DNA of 17,209 bases, from the NCBI GenBank assembly GCA_910589335.1, contig CAJUTW010000032.1, forward strand, positions 1-17,209, in the 5' to 3' direction. Of this stretch, positions 1 through 7,195 are shown one piece after another; position 1 is the stretch's first letter; every line of letters begins with the position of its first letter. The DNA comes from an uncultured Bacilli bacterium. Lineage in GTDB: Bacteria; Bacillota_I; Bacilli_A; RF39; UBA660. Both the position numbers and the translations under genes were made by a program. Under the pieces are notes generated by a model that was given only the letters and a program-made list of their open reading frames with translations, made no database searches and was not told the DNA's origin.

Positions 1-347
1 CCAGTTATTTCTTCTATGCCAGATAAAATATCATATGTAAATCCGTCATTAAAAGTCTGGAAAGGTATATCATTTTTTAAACCTACCATTTCATAATGAC
101 CATTCAAAGTATCTTTTCCTGCATTTATAGGTTTTGCAATTGTATAATATGCCTCAACATTTTCATTTTCACTTAAATTTAATGTATCCAAAAAACCTAT
201 TTTTTTTAAATTTGGAATAAATAAATCACATTTTTCATTTACATGACCCAAAGTATTAGCTCCATTATCTTGAAAATTAATAGCATCAATAGTTTCCCCT
301 ACTCCTAAAGAATCTAATACCATTAAAAAAATTCTTTTAAATTTCAT
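1..347 (-). CDS. deoB: Phosphopentomutase, N-terminal part (runs off the left edge)
   Basis: This is the first 115 codons of a phosphopentomutase. The enzyme interconverts ribose-1-phosphate and ribose-5-phosphate (and the deoxy forms) in cytoplasmic nucleoside salvage. The start MKFKRIFLMVLDSLGVGE matches the DeoB N-terminus, including the metal-binding Asp of VLDSLG, and is followed by DNGANTLGH. Further on comes AGKDTLNGHYEMVGL, equivalent to the family motif GKDTxTGHWEMMG; the Thr after GKD, the candidate phosphorylated residue, is present. PFQTFNDGFTYDI also fits the family. The remaining two thirds lie outside the window. The start is supported by AAGGAG at 357-362, nine bases upstream and inside the last codons of xerD. 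The xerD stop is only 6 nt away, so the two genes are co-transcribed, as in the Bacillus xerD-drm arrangement. Identity is clear from motifs; completeness cannot be judged. Confidence 0.93.
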   Translation of the reverse strand, partial: MKFKRIFLMVLDSLGVGETIDAINFQDNGANTLGHVNEKCDLFIPNLKKIGFLDTLNLSENENVEAYYTIAKPINAGKDTLNGHYEMVGLKNDIPFQTFNDGFTYDILSGIEEIT

Positions 348-353
348 AAAAAT

Positions 354-1250
354 TTACTCCTTATTTTTTTTACTTCTTAAATGAAATTTCTCATAGTCTT
401 GTAAAACTTTTTCATCACTAACTCTTGTATAAATTTTAGTAGTTGAAATATCAGTATGTCCAAGCATTTCTTGAATACTTCTTAAATCAGCGCCTCGATT
501 AATTAAATGTGTTGCAAAACTATGTCTCAAAGTGTGTGGTGAAACATCAGAATTTAAATTCTTTTTAAGTAAAATTTCTTTTAAAATTTTAAAAAAACCT
601 TGACGAGATATTCCTTGACCATGATTATTTAAAAATAGCTTATTGCAAACTTTTCGCTTTAAAAGTTTTTCTCTCACCTTTAAATATTCTTTCAAATAAT
701 AAATAGAATACTCCCCTATTGGTATAATTCTATCTTTATTACCCTTACCAGTTATCCTAATTAGGCAGTTTATCATATCTAAGTCATTATTTTCTAAATT
801 AATAAGTTCACTTACTCTTAAACCACACCCATACATTAATTCTAACATAGCTTTATTTCTATAGTCAAATGGAGTAAGTAAATTAATATCTAATAATCTT
901 TCTATTTCCTCTACACTTAATGTTTTTGGAAGTGCTTTCTTCAATTTAGGTCTTTCAATAAACTCAGAAACATCAGTATCAACAAGATTCTCTTTTAATA
1001 AATAAATATGAAAATTTTTTATTACTGTTAAATTATGAGCTATAGTAGTACTTTCTTCAATATTTCGTGCTTTTAAAAATTCTTTAATGTCAGTATCTTT
1101 TATCATTTGAACATCTTTAATTCCTTTATTAATCAAAAATTGACAATATGTTTTCAAATCATATTGATATGATATTCTAGTTTTATCAGTTAATCCCTTT
1201 TCAAAAGTACAATAACTTAAGAAATCTTCAACAGCATCTTCAAGTATCAT
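354..1250 (-). CDS. xerD: Site-specific tyrosine recombinase XerD
   Basis: This is a 298-residue tyrosine recombinase of the XerC/XerD type. It resolves chromosome dimers at dif during replication, together with a partner recombinase. The N-terminal SAM-like core-binding domain (about 1-100) is followed by the catalytic domain. All six catalytic positions are visible: Arg145 in CGLRVSEL, Lys169 in TGKGNKDR, His239 and Arg242 in PHTLRHSFATH, His265 in LGHTDIS and the nucleophile Tyr274 in TKIYTRV. The length is typical. The start at 1250 has GGTGAT three bases upstream and a near-perfect promoter just before it. It leads an operon with deoB, the neighbour that favours xerD over xerC or an integrase. 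It is not obviously linked to the adjacent CRISPR unit. A phage-type integrase is unlikely given its length, codon use and neighbours. Confidence 0.92.
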   Translation of the reverse strand: MILEDAVEDFLSYCTFEKGLTDKTRISYQYDLKTYCQFLINKGIKDVQMIKDTDIKEFLKARNIEESTTIAHNLTVIKNFHIYLLKENLVDTDVSEFIERPKLKKALPKTLSVEEIERLLDINLLTPFDYRNKAMLELMYGCGLRVSELINLENNDLDMINCLIRITGKGNKDRIIPIGEYSIYYLKEYLKVREKLLKRKVCNKLFLNNHGQGISRQGFFKILKEILLKKNLNSDVSPHTLRHSFATHLINRGADLRSIQEMLGHTDISTTKIYTRVSDEKVLQDYEKFHLRSKKNKE

Positions 1251-1265
1251 TTTATCACCATTACA

Positions 1266-1294
1266 ATTATATTAAATAAATATTTCTTTTTCAA
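1266..1294 (-). promoter_or_regulatory. Sigma-A-type promoter of xerD-deoB
   Basis: On the minus strand a TTGAAA -35 box (1289-1294) and a perfect TATAAT -10 box (1266-1271) are separated by exactly 17 nt. The predicted transcription start is near 1259-1262. The leader would then be only about 10-12 nt: GGTGAT (1254-1259), AAA, ATG. This is the best promoter in the window by consensus match. Confidence 0.8.
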
Positions 1295-1331
1295 GAATAA
1301 AAATAATATCTTTAAACATACTGTTAAATCA

Positions 1332-1433
1332 TTTAGTAAATAATTTAATATGACATAGATCTAAAACGTATTAATGATTTTATAGGTCATTTATATCGTT
1401 TTAATACCATTTAATATGACATAGATCTAAAAC
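1332..1433 (-). CRISPR. Minimal type II-A-like CRISPR array: two repeats, one 30-nt spacer
   Basis: Read on the minus strand, a complete 36-nt repeat (1398-1433) starts GTTTTAGATCTATG and ends AATGGTATTAAAAC. These are the two conserved blocks of type II-A repeats such as those of Streptococcus and Listeria. A 30-nt spacer follows (1368-1397). A second copy (1332-1367) then keeps 24 bases of the repeat's 5' end but decays in its last 12, as usual for the leader-distal terminal repeat. Both repeat length and spacer length are standard for type II. The crRNA direction is set by the orientation of the conserved GTTTTAGA end, by the decayed terminal repeat and by complementarity to the adjacent tracrRNA. 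A third repeat-like copy at 1464-1499, one more 30-nt interval away, is the tracrRNA anti-repeat. No cas gene lies in the window; the flanking genes are housekeeping. Confidence 0.85.
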
Positions 1434-1444
1434 TACACTATTAA
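1416..1444 (+). promoter_or_regulatory. Candidate tracrRNA promoter inside the array
   Basis: ATGACA (1416-1421, 5 of 6 to the -35 consensus, inside the intact repeat) and TATTAA (1439-1444, 4 of 6 to the -10) are 17 nt apart on the plus strand. They predict a start near 1451, just before the anti-repeat. TATTAATA (1439-1446) is a palindrome. On the minus strand, with AAGACA at 1463-1468, it could serve as a -10 box that starts a crRNA precursor at the edge of the repeat (about 1434). This is inferred from weak boxes in AT-rich DNA. Confidence 0.35.
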
Positions 1445-1450
1445 TATCAC

Positions 1451-1556
1451 CTTGTTTTTGATTGTCTTAATACCATTTAAGATGACATAGAGAGTTAAAA
1501 TAAAGCTTTAAGCCTAAATGCTCACTTGTGTTCGGACGGTTACCCGTCTTTTTTTT
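1451..1556 (+). ncRNA. tracrRNA (type II-A-like) beside the CRISPR array
   Basis: The plus-strand segment 1464-1501 is the anti-repeat. It pairs with the repeat through the lower stem (repeat GUUUUA with tracr UAAAAU). Next comes a 2/4 bulge (repeat GA opposite tracr GAGU), matching the GA/AAGU bulge that Cas9 recognises in the S. pyogenes dual RNA. A 10-bp upper stem (UCUAUGUCAU with AUGACAUAGA) follows, then one mismatch and 14 more pairs. After GUUAAAAUAA comes a nexus-like small hairpin (GCUUUAAGCC at 1505-1514), a linker with CACUUGUG, and a terminator hairpin ending in eight Ts at 1549-1556. The 5' end is a guess from a candidate promoter; a processed form could begin near the anti-repeat. 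The RNA would bind Cas9 and guide crRNA maturation with RNase III, but no cas9 is present here. Confidence 0.85.
1535..1556 (+). terminator. Rho-independent terminator of the tracrRNA
   Basis: The stem GACGG (1535-1539) pairs with CCGTC (1544-1548) around the loop TTAC and is followed by eight Ts (1549-1556). It is the most GC-rich patch of the intergenic region and closes the tracrRNA before rarA. Confidence 0.85.
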
Positions 1557-1734
1557 ATTAAAAATTTCATAAAAATCAAATACAATAACTTTTATATAAC
1601 TACTATAGCACATCAATTTATTATAAACAATATTATATAAACCCAAGTTCACATAATATAAACTAATTTAATTAAATATCAATCTTCTTTTATATTAATT
1701 TTAGAAAGTGTTCTAGATAAAAACTTTTATATTT

Positions 1735-1754
1735 GATAAAATAATTATGGTGAT
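1735..1754 (+). promoter_or_regulatory. -10 box and GGTGAT ribosome site that fix the rarA start
   Basis: TAAAAT (1737-1742) is a -10 candidate lying 6 nt before GGTGAT (1749-1754), which sits 4 nt before ATG at 1759. An in-frame ATG at 1747 overlaps the GGTGAT itself and has no ribosome site, so 1759 is preferred. No convincing -35 box was found. The gene-free stretch 1557-1734 shows nothing else recognisable. Confidence 0.5.
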
Positions 1755-1758
1755 TAAT

Positions 1759-2985
1759 ATGAGTAAACCTCTTGCTTTAAAATTAGCTCCTAAAAATCTT
1801 AATGAGGTTATAGGACAAAAACATTTAATAGGTCCAGATAAAATCCTTTCTAATTTAGTAAAAAATAAAAAATTATTTTCTATGATATTATATGGTAAAC
1901 CTGGTATTGGTAAAACTAGTATTGCTAATGCTTTAGTAAATGATTTAGGAATTAGATATAGATTTTTAAATGCAACAATTAATAGTAAAAAAGATTTAGA
2001 TATTGTAATTGAAGAAGCTAAAATGTATGGAGAAATTGTTCTTATTATGGATGAAATACATCGTCTTAATAAAGATAAACAAGATATTCTTCTTCCTCAA
2101 CTAGAAAGTGGACTTATTACATTAATTGGTATGACAACGTCTAATCCTTATCACGCTATAAACCCAGCTATTAGAAGTAGATGCCAATTATTTGAACTTT
2201 TAGAATTAGAAACTGACGATATTATATATGGTTTAAAAAAAGCTATAAAACACCCCGATTTAGACGAAATTCAAATAGATGATAAAAGCATTGAGTTAAT
2301 TGCAAAACTCTCAGGAAATGACTTAAGATACGCTTATAACTTATTAGAAATAGCATATTATTCATCTGATAGTAAAATAGTAGATGAAAAACGAATAAAA
2401 TCTATTAATAATAAACCAGTATTTTTTTCTGATAAAAACGGTGAAGGTCATTATGATGTTCTTAGTGGACTTCAAAAATCAATTCGTGGTAGTGATGTTG
2501 ATGCCTCTCTTCATTATTTAGGAAGACTTGTAATGGAAGGTGACTTAGAATCTATTTATAGACGTCTTAGTGTTATTGCCTATGAAGACATCGGACTTGC
2601 AAATCCTGCAATTGGACCAAGATTAGATGCGGCAATAAACGCCTGTGAAAGAGTTGGTCTTCCAGAAGGAAGAATCCCTCTAGGAACAATAGTTTGTGAA
2701 ATGGCCTTATCTCCTAAAAGTAATACAGCACATATTGCTTTTGATAAAGCTTTATCTGATATCGAAAAAGGTAATACAGGAAATATTCCATCTCATATAA
2801 AAACTGATTCAACAACATATAAATATCCTCATGATTATAAAGGAGCTTTTGTTCTTCAACAATATTTACCCGATAAAATTAAAAATAAAAAATATTATGT
2901 ACCTAAAGATATAGGATACGAAAGACAAATAAAAGAAATTTATGAAAAATTAGAACAAATAAAAAAACATAATGATTTTTACTAA
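1759..2985 (+). CDS. rarA: Replication-associated recombination protein A (AAA+ ATPase)
   Basis: This is a 408-residue AAA+ ATPase of the RarA/MgsA/WRNIP1 family, which acts at stalled replication forks and binds SSB-coated single-stranded DNA. Visible elements, numbered from the chosen start, are Walker A GKPGIGKT (46-53), Walker B IMDEIHRL (about 96-103), sensor 1 TTSNP (126-130) and the arginine-finger region IRSRCQLF (about 138-145). The family-specific C-terminal half includes LRYAYNLLEIA, YEDIGLANP and the tetramerisation region KYPHDYKGAFV. The length is slightly below the usual 420-450. The clamp-loader-like gene RuvB is excluded by this C-terminal half. The gene stands alone on the plus strand and converges on holA. 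A shared terminator hairpin overlaps its last codons. The upstream neighbour is the tracrRNA, whose terminator insulates it. Confidence 0.93.
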   Translation: MSKPLALKLAPKNLNEVIGQKHLIGPDKILSNLVKNKKLFSMILYGKPGIGKTSIANALVNDLGIRYRFLNATINSKKDLDIVIEEAKMYGEIVLIMDEIHRLNKDKQDILLPQLESGLITLIGMTTSNPYHAINPAIRSRCQLFELLELETDDIIYGLKKAIKHPDLDEIQIDDKSIELIAKLSGNDLRYAYNLLEIAYYSSDSKIVDEKRIKSINNKPVFFSDKNGEGHYDVLSGLQKSIRGSDVDASLHYLGRLVMEGDLESIYRRLSVIAYEDIGLANPAIGPRLDAAINACERVGLPEGRIPLGTIVCEMALSPKSNTAHIAFDKALSDIEKGNTGNIPSHIKTDSTTYKYPHDYKGAFVLQQYLPDKIKNKKYYVPKDIGYERQIKEIYEKLEQIKKHNDFY

Positions 2986-3000
2986 ATCATTATGTTTTTT
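2962..3000. terminator. Bidirectional terminator between rarA and holA
   Basis: A 17-bp perfect stem (2962-2978 with 2984-3000) with loop TTACT has A-runs and T-runs at its ends, so it works on both strands. It contains the rarA stop codon (2983-2985) and touches the holA stop codon (2999-3001). Confidence 0.85.
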
Positions 3001-3934
3001 AAATATTTAAAATAAATAATTCAATCAAAGTATTCCCATTTACGTCATTAGTTTTAATTTGTAAATCAATTTTTGCTAAATCTTGCATTAATTTTAATAA
3101 TTCTTTTTCAGTATAAAATTTAGTTAATTCTCTAGTCTTTGTTATTCTGTAATCAGATTTTTCTCCTAAAGTATTAGCAATTTCCCTATCACTTAAATTT
3201 CTTTTTTCTAAAAGTTTTACTTGATAAATAATTCTTATTTGACTAGCAAGTAATCCAATTATACTTAAAGGCTCAATATCATAAGATAATAATTCTCTAT
3301 ATTTAGTTAAAGCTTCTTTTTTATCTTTTAGTGCTAAACTTCTAGAAAAAGAAAAAGTTAAGTCTTTTGCATCTCCTAATTTTTTTACTACTATTTCTTC
3401 TATATCCTCACAAGTGATTTTCTTATCTTTATACTTATAATTTTTCAATTTTTGACATTCACAACTTATTTTTGTTATATCCCCAAGACAATATTCCTCT
3501 AATAAATTAATAGCAGATTGCTCTATATTATAACCACTAAGCTCACCTTTTATAAAACTTTTAGAATTTAAAGAGACACTTATATACTTACATTTCTTTT
3601 TTAATTCTTTAGCTACTTTAGTAGTATTATTAAGTTTTGTAACTTCAATAATCAAAAGATTAGCATCATTTGGATTCTCAATATATTTAAATAAATGATC
3701 TAGTTCCTTTTTATAATCATCATATTTTATATTTTCTAATCCTTTAATTATAATTACTTTCTTTTCACTTAAAAAACTATATGTATCTAAATCTTCTAAT
3801 GCACAATCAATTGTTGTCAAATCTAAATCATAAATATTAATTGAAGCTTCAGTAAAATTATTATTTGTTATAATTTTTTTTCTTTCAGTAATTAAGGAAA
3901 GAGAGTCTAAGCTCTCTATTAAATAACTACTCAT
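2999..3934 (-). CDS. holA: DNA polymerase III, delta subunit
   Basis: This 311-residue protein resembles the delta subunit of the clamp loader (YqeN/HolA), which opens the beta clamp in the DnaX complex. The N-terminal part, with short beta strands such as KVIIIKGLENI and NLLIIEVTKL, forms the degenerate AAA+ fold without a Walker A motif, as expected for delta. The C-terminal part LLSYDIEPLSIIGLLASQIRIIYQVKLL matches the conserved helical collar of the family. The gene overlaps the 3' end of alaS by 8 nt and has only a weak ribosome site, so translational coupling is likely. It closes the T-box operon. The family call rests on overall pattern and length, since delta subunits diverge strongly. 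Confidence 0.85.
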   Translation of the reverse strand: MSSYLIESLDSLSLITERKKIITNNNFTEASINIYDLDLTTIDCALEDLDTYSFLSEKKVIIIKGLENIKYDDYKKELDHLFKYIENPNDANLLIIEVTKLNNTTKVAKELKKKCKYISVSLNSKSFIKGELSGYNIEQSAINLLEEYCLGDITKISCECQKLKNYKYKDKKITCEDIEEIVVKKLGDAKDLTFSFSRSLALKDKKEALTKYRELLSYDIEPLSIIGLLASQIRIIYQVKLLEKRNLSDREIANTLGEKSDYRITKTRELTKFYTEKELLKLMQDLAKIDLQIKTNDVNGNTLIELFILNI

Positions 3935-6620
3935 TATTCTTTATAACCTTTTCAATATGGTTAAATATTTCTTCTAATTTTTCTGTATTTTTTCCTCCAC
4001 CTTGAGCAAATGTAGGACTACCTCCACCATTTCCTGAAGAAGAAATTGCTGCATCCTTAACAATTAATCCTATATTTACAAAACAATTACTTTTTCCTAT
4101 AAAATTAACACTACCATCTTCTTTAATATTAGCAAAGAAAATTACCCCTTGACTTAATTCATTAATTAAACTATCAGCAATACTTTTTAATAGATTTATA
4201 TCTTTATTTTTTACATCCATTATTAATGTACTAACATTATTTATAACTTTTATATGTTCACGATATATATCAAGATTTTCTAGAGTTTGTTTTTCTCTTA
4301 TTTCATAATATTTCTTTTCTAATTCTTTAACTTCTTGTTGAATATATTGTAATTCATTACGATTAAATATAATATCTTTATACGAAATAGGTTTATCATT
4401 ATTAATATCAACATCAAATTCTAATTTAATTCCTTGATTTCTTGCTTCATCAAGTACTTCATGTGCTTTAATTAATAATTTTATCATTTCATCATTATAT
4501 GGTTTTATAGCATTAAACAAAGTTTGTTCAATCTTTTCATTAGTAACTGCCTCAATTCGATAAACATTACTTCCTTTAGATTCACACGAACTAATTGCTA
4601 AACGATTTATTTCTTTTGTATTTGTTGTATGTGTTCCTCCACATAATTCTATAGATTTTCCAATTTTAACAACTCGAACAGTATCACCATATTTTTCATT
4701 AAATAACGCCATTGCTCCAAGTTGTTTCGCTTTATCTATAGGCATAATTTCAGTCGATACAAGAAGTTCTTTTTTTATCATTTCATTAGCAAATTCTTCT
4801 ACTTCTAATAATTTTTCATCTGTCATTTTTCCTGAATAAGTAAAATCAAATCTTAATTTTTCAGAATCAACATAACTTCCTGCTTGTTTAATAGTATTAG
4901 AAACTACTTGTTGCAAAGAATATTGTAAAATATGAACACTAGAATGATTAACTTCAATATTTTTTCTACGATCTTTATCAATAACTAATTCACATTCATC
5001 ACCTTCTGAAATTATCCCATCAAGTAATCTTACTTTATGAATATGTTGTCCATTAGGACCTTTAAAAACATCAATAACTCGTGCTTTAAAGTTTTTACCA
5101 ATAATCATTCCTGTATCACTAACTTGTCCACCACTCTCAGCATAAAAACAAGTTCTCTCAATCGCAATATATGTATCATGATTTATACTTTTAACTCGTT
5201 CATCTTTAGAAAAAATTGCTAGTATTTTACTTTTTTGACGATATATACCATAAACAAAATCCGATTTATCTCTAAATTCAAGTAATGATTTTTTTTGAGA
5301 AGACATAGCAGACTTATTTTTAGCATTCTTTTTTGCTAATTCTTTTTGGATTTCCATGTACTTATCAAATTCTTCTCGTGAAACACTATATCCTAATTCA
5401 TTTAAATACTCTTCTGTAAGTTCAAAAGGAAAACCATAAGTATCATATAATTTAAATGCTTCTTCTCCACTAATAAAACCATCATGTGATTCATTTATTA
5501 AGTCTTTTAATCTTCTTTCTCCTGCCTCTAAAGTTTTCAAGAATAATTTTTCTTCTTCTAAAACAATTGCTTCAACTTCTGATCTTTTTGTAACTAAATA
5601 AGGATATGCCTCCTTCATAACATCAACAACATCAGAAACTATTTTATACATAAATGGACAATCAATCCCAATAGTTTTACCTACTCTAACACTTCGTCTT
5701 AAAAGTCTTCTTAATACATATCCTCGTCCAACATTTTCAAAACAAGCTCCATCAGCAAGAGCGAAAGTTATAGCTCTAATATGATCAGCAATTATCTTAA
5801 ATTCTTTTTGTCCCACATAATCAAATGTTGATAATTCTTCAATATGTTTAATTATTGGAGTAAACAAATCAGTTTCAAAATTACTATCAACATTTTGGAA
5901 AATACAACACCATCTTTCAAGACCTGCTCCTGTATCTATGTTTTTACTAGGAAGTTCTTTGTAATCTTTTCTATCAACGCCTTCTTTTGAATTGAATTGA
6001 GAAAAAACATTATTCCAAATTTCTACATATCTTTCTTGATCTTCATCAGCTTTAAATAAAAGAAATGCATCTTTATTTGGATCATACTTTTCACCACGAT
6101 CAAAGAAAATTTCTGAATCTGGTCCACATGGCCCCTCACCTATTTCCCAAAAATTACCATCTAGTGGAATAATATGTTCTTTATCTAATCCTACTTCAAT
6201 CCATCTTTCTTTAGCTCTATAATCATCTGAATAAACTGTTACATATAACAAATTTTTATCAATTCCAAAATAATCTTTACTAGTTAATAACTCAAAAGCA
6301 TAACTAATTGCTTCTTCTTTAAAATAATCTCCTATAGAAAAATTCCCCATCATTTCAAAAAATGTTTGATGCCTCTTTGTTACACCTACATTTTCAATAT
6401 CATTAGTTCTAATACATTTTTGGATATTAACGATTCTTCTGCTATCTGGTATTTCACTTCCATCAAAATATTTCTTCAAAGGAGCTACTCCAGCATTTAT
6501 CCAAAGCAAACTATCATCATTTATAGGTACTAAAGAAGCACTTTCATATATTTTGTGTTTTTTATCTTTGAAAAACCTAAACCAAGTTTTTCTAATTTCA
6601 TCATGTGTCATATATTTCAT
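3927..6620 (-). CDS. alaS: Alanyl-tRNA synthetase
   Basis: This 897-residue enzyme charges tRNA-Ala with alanine in the cytoplasm. The class II catalytic domain starts MKYMTHDEIRKTWFRFF and includes the family stretches LWINAGVAPLKKYF, KRHQTFFEMMGNFSIGDYF and GRGYVLRRLLRR. The editing domain keeps all four zinc ligands: His559 and His563 (HSSVH) plus Cys660 and His664 (CGGTH). The C-Ala domain ends with the Gly-rich GGGSPTFAQGGG. The length is close to the Bacillus enzyme (about 880). The start lies 5 nt after the upstream gene, whose last codons carry GGAG. It is the third gene of an operon headed by a T-box with an alanine specifier, which agrees with its identity. holA follows with an 8-nt overlap. 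Confidence 0.97.
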   Translation of the reverse strand: MKYMTHDEIRKTWFRFFKDKKHKIYESASLVPINDDSLLWINAGVAPLKKYFDGSEIPDSRRIVNIQKCIRTNDIENVGVTKRHQTFFEMMGNFSIGDYFKEEAISYAFELLTSKDYFGIDKNLLYVTVYSDDYRAKERWIEVGLDKEHIIPLDGNFWEIGEGPCGPDSEIFFDRGEKYDPNKDAFLLFKADEDQERYVEIWNNVFSQFNSKEGVDRKDYKELPSKNIDTGAGLERWCCIFQNVDSNFETDLFTPIIKHIEELSTFDYVGQKEFKIIADHIRAITFALADGACFENVGRGYVLRRLLRRSVRVGKTIGIDCPFMYKIVSDVVDVMKEAYPYLVTKRSEVEAIVLEEEKLFLKTLEAGERRLKDLINESHDGFISGEEAFKLYDTYGFPFELTEEYLNELGYSVSREEFDKYMEIQKELAKKNAKNKSAMSSQKKSLLEFRDKSDFVYGIYRQKSKILAIFSKDERVKSINHDTYIAIERTCFYAESGGQVSDTGMIIGKNFKARVIDVFKGPNGQHIHKVRLLDGIISEGDECELVIDKDRRKNIEVNHSSVHILQYSLQQVVSNTIKQAGSYVDSEKLRFDFTYSGKMTDEKLLEVEEFANEMIKKELLVSTEIMPIDKAKQLGAMALFNEKYGDTVRVVKIGKSIELCGGTHTTNTKEINRLAISSCESKGSNVYRIEAVTNEKIEQTLFNAIKPYNDEMIKLLIKAHEVLDEARNQGIKLEFDVDINNDKPISYKDIIFNRNELQYIQQEVKELEKKYYEIREKQTLENLDIYREHIKVINNVSTLIMDVKNKDINLLKSIADSLINELSQGVIFFANIKEDGSVNFIGKSNCFVNIGLIVKDAAISSSGNGGGSPTFAQGGGKNTEKLEEIFNHIEKVIKNNE

Positions 6621-6625
6621 TTTTA

Positions 6626-7195
6626 CTACTCTCCTTCATATTTTTCTATATCTTTAATAATTTCTTCTAATCTTACTATATATTTATCTAAATCCTCATT
6701 ATTTAAAAGATAATAATCAGCATAAGCAATAGGCCCACCTTTTGCCAAATTTTCAATTTCATTAATATCTCTATAAATAATTGCATCTTTAGTAAAAGAC
6801 CTTTCTTTCCTTACATTAACTCTTTCATATCTTAATTTTTTATCTGCCAAAATACATACTAGTTGTAGATTAGGAAATTTTTCTATTAAATAATTATACT
6901 CATCCCAAGAATATAACCCATCTAAAACTACATTTTTTTCTAATAAAGCTTTTTCTATTTCTGGTTCTAAAAATTTTGCATAACAGGCAGCACCATGTTC
7001 TTTCCTTAAATTTTCACGAAACTCTTTTTCACTTTTACCATCTTCAGTCCTTTTAACACCAGCTTCTTCCATTAATTTATATGTAATACCACCAAAATAT
7101 AATTTTACAAAACCTTTACCTTCTAAATAATCAGTAGCAATACTTTTACCACTACCTGCCATTCCAACAACAGCTATTAACTTATTCCTCTTCAT
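6626..7195 (-). CDS. P-loop kinase-like protein (dephospho-CoA-kinase-like AAA family)
   Basis: This is a 189-residue P-loop protein. Walker A is GMAGSGKS (11-18). A central segment NVVLDGLYSWDEYNYL resembles the strand-Asp-Gly/Ser pattern of small-molecule kinases. VCILADKKLRYERVNVRK (about 112-129) resembles the lid region, in which Arg residues contact phosphates. Similar proteins are usually labelled AAA family ATPase or dephospho-CoA-kinase-like, some of them archaeal. The substrate cannot be read from the sequence; a nucleoside monophosphate or dephospho-CoA is possible, but length and motifs differ from true CoaE. It overlaps the upstream dNMP-kinase-like gene by 14 nt, with GAGGAG ten bases before its ATG, and precedes alaS by 5 nt, so it belongs to the alanine T-box operon. 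Family certain, function inferred. Confidence 0.65.
   Translation of the reverse strand: MKRNKLIAVVGMAGSGKSIATDYLEGKGFVKLYFGGITYKLMEEAGVKRTEDGKSEKEFRENLRKEHGAACYAKFLEPEIEKALLEKNVVLDGLYSWDEYNYLIEKFPNLQLVCILADKKLRYERVNVRKERSFTKDAIIYRDINEIENLAKGGPIAYADYYLLNNEDLDKYIVRLEEIIKDIEKYEGE

Noticed and set aside
354..1250. Tyrosine recombinase as an integrase of a mobile element carrying the CRISPR unit
   Set aside because: Its length, motifs and operon with deoB identify the housekeeping XerD, and no attachment-site repeats were seen.
1434..1463. GGTGAT followed by GTG on the minus strand, resembling the start module seen elsewhere
   Set aside because: The GTG is directly followed by TAG and there is no reading frame; it is a chance match in the interval.
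1467..1652. A 61-residue open frame on the minus strand between xerD and rarA
   Set aside because: It runs antisense through the tracrRNA and part of the anti-repeat, has no ribosome site and has no recognisable protein features.
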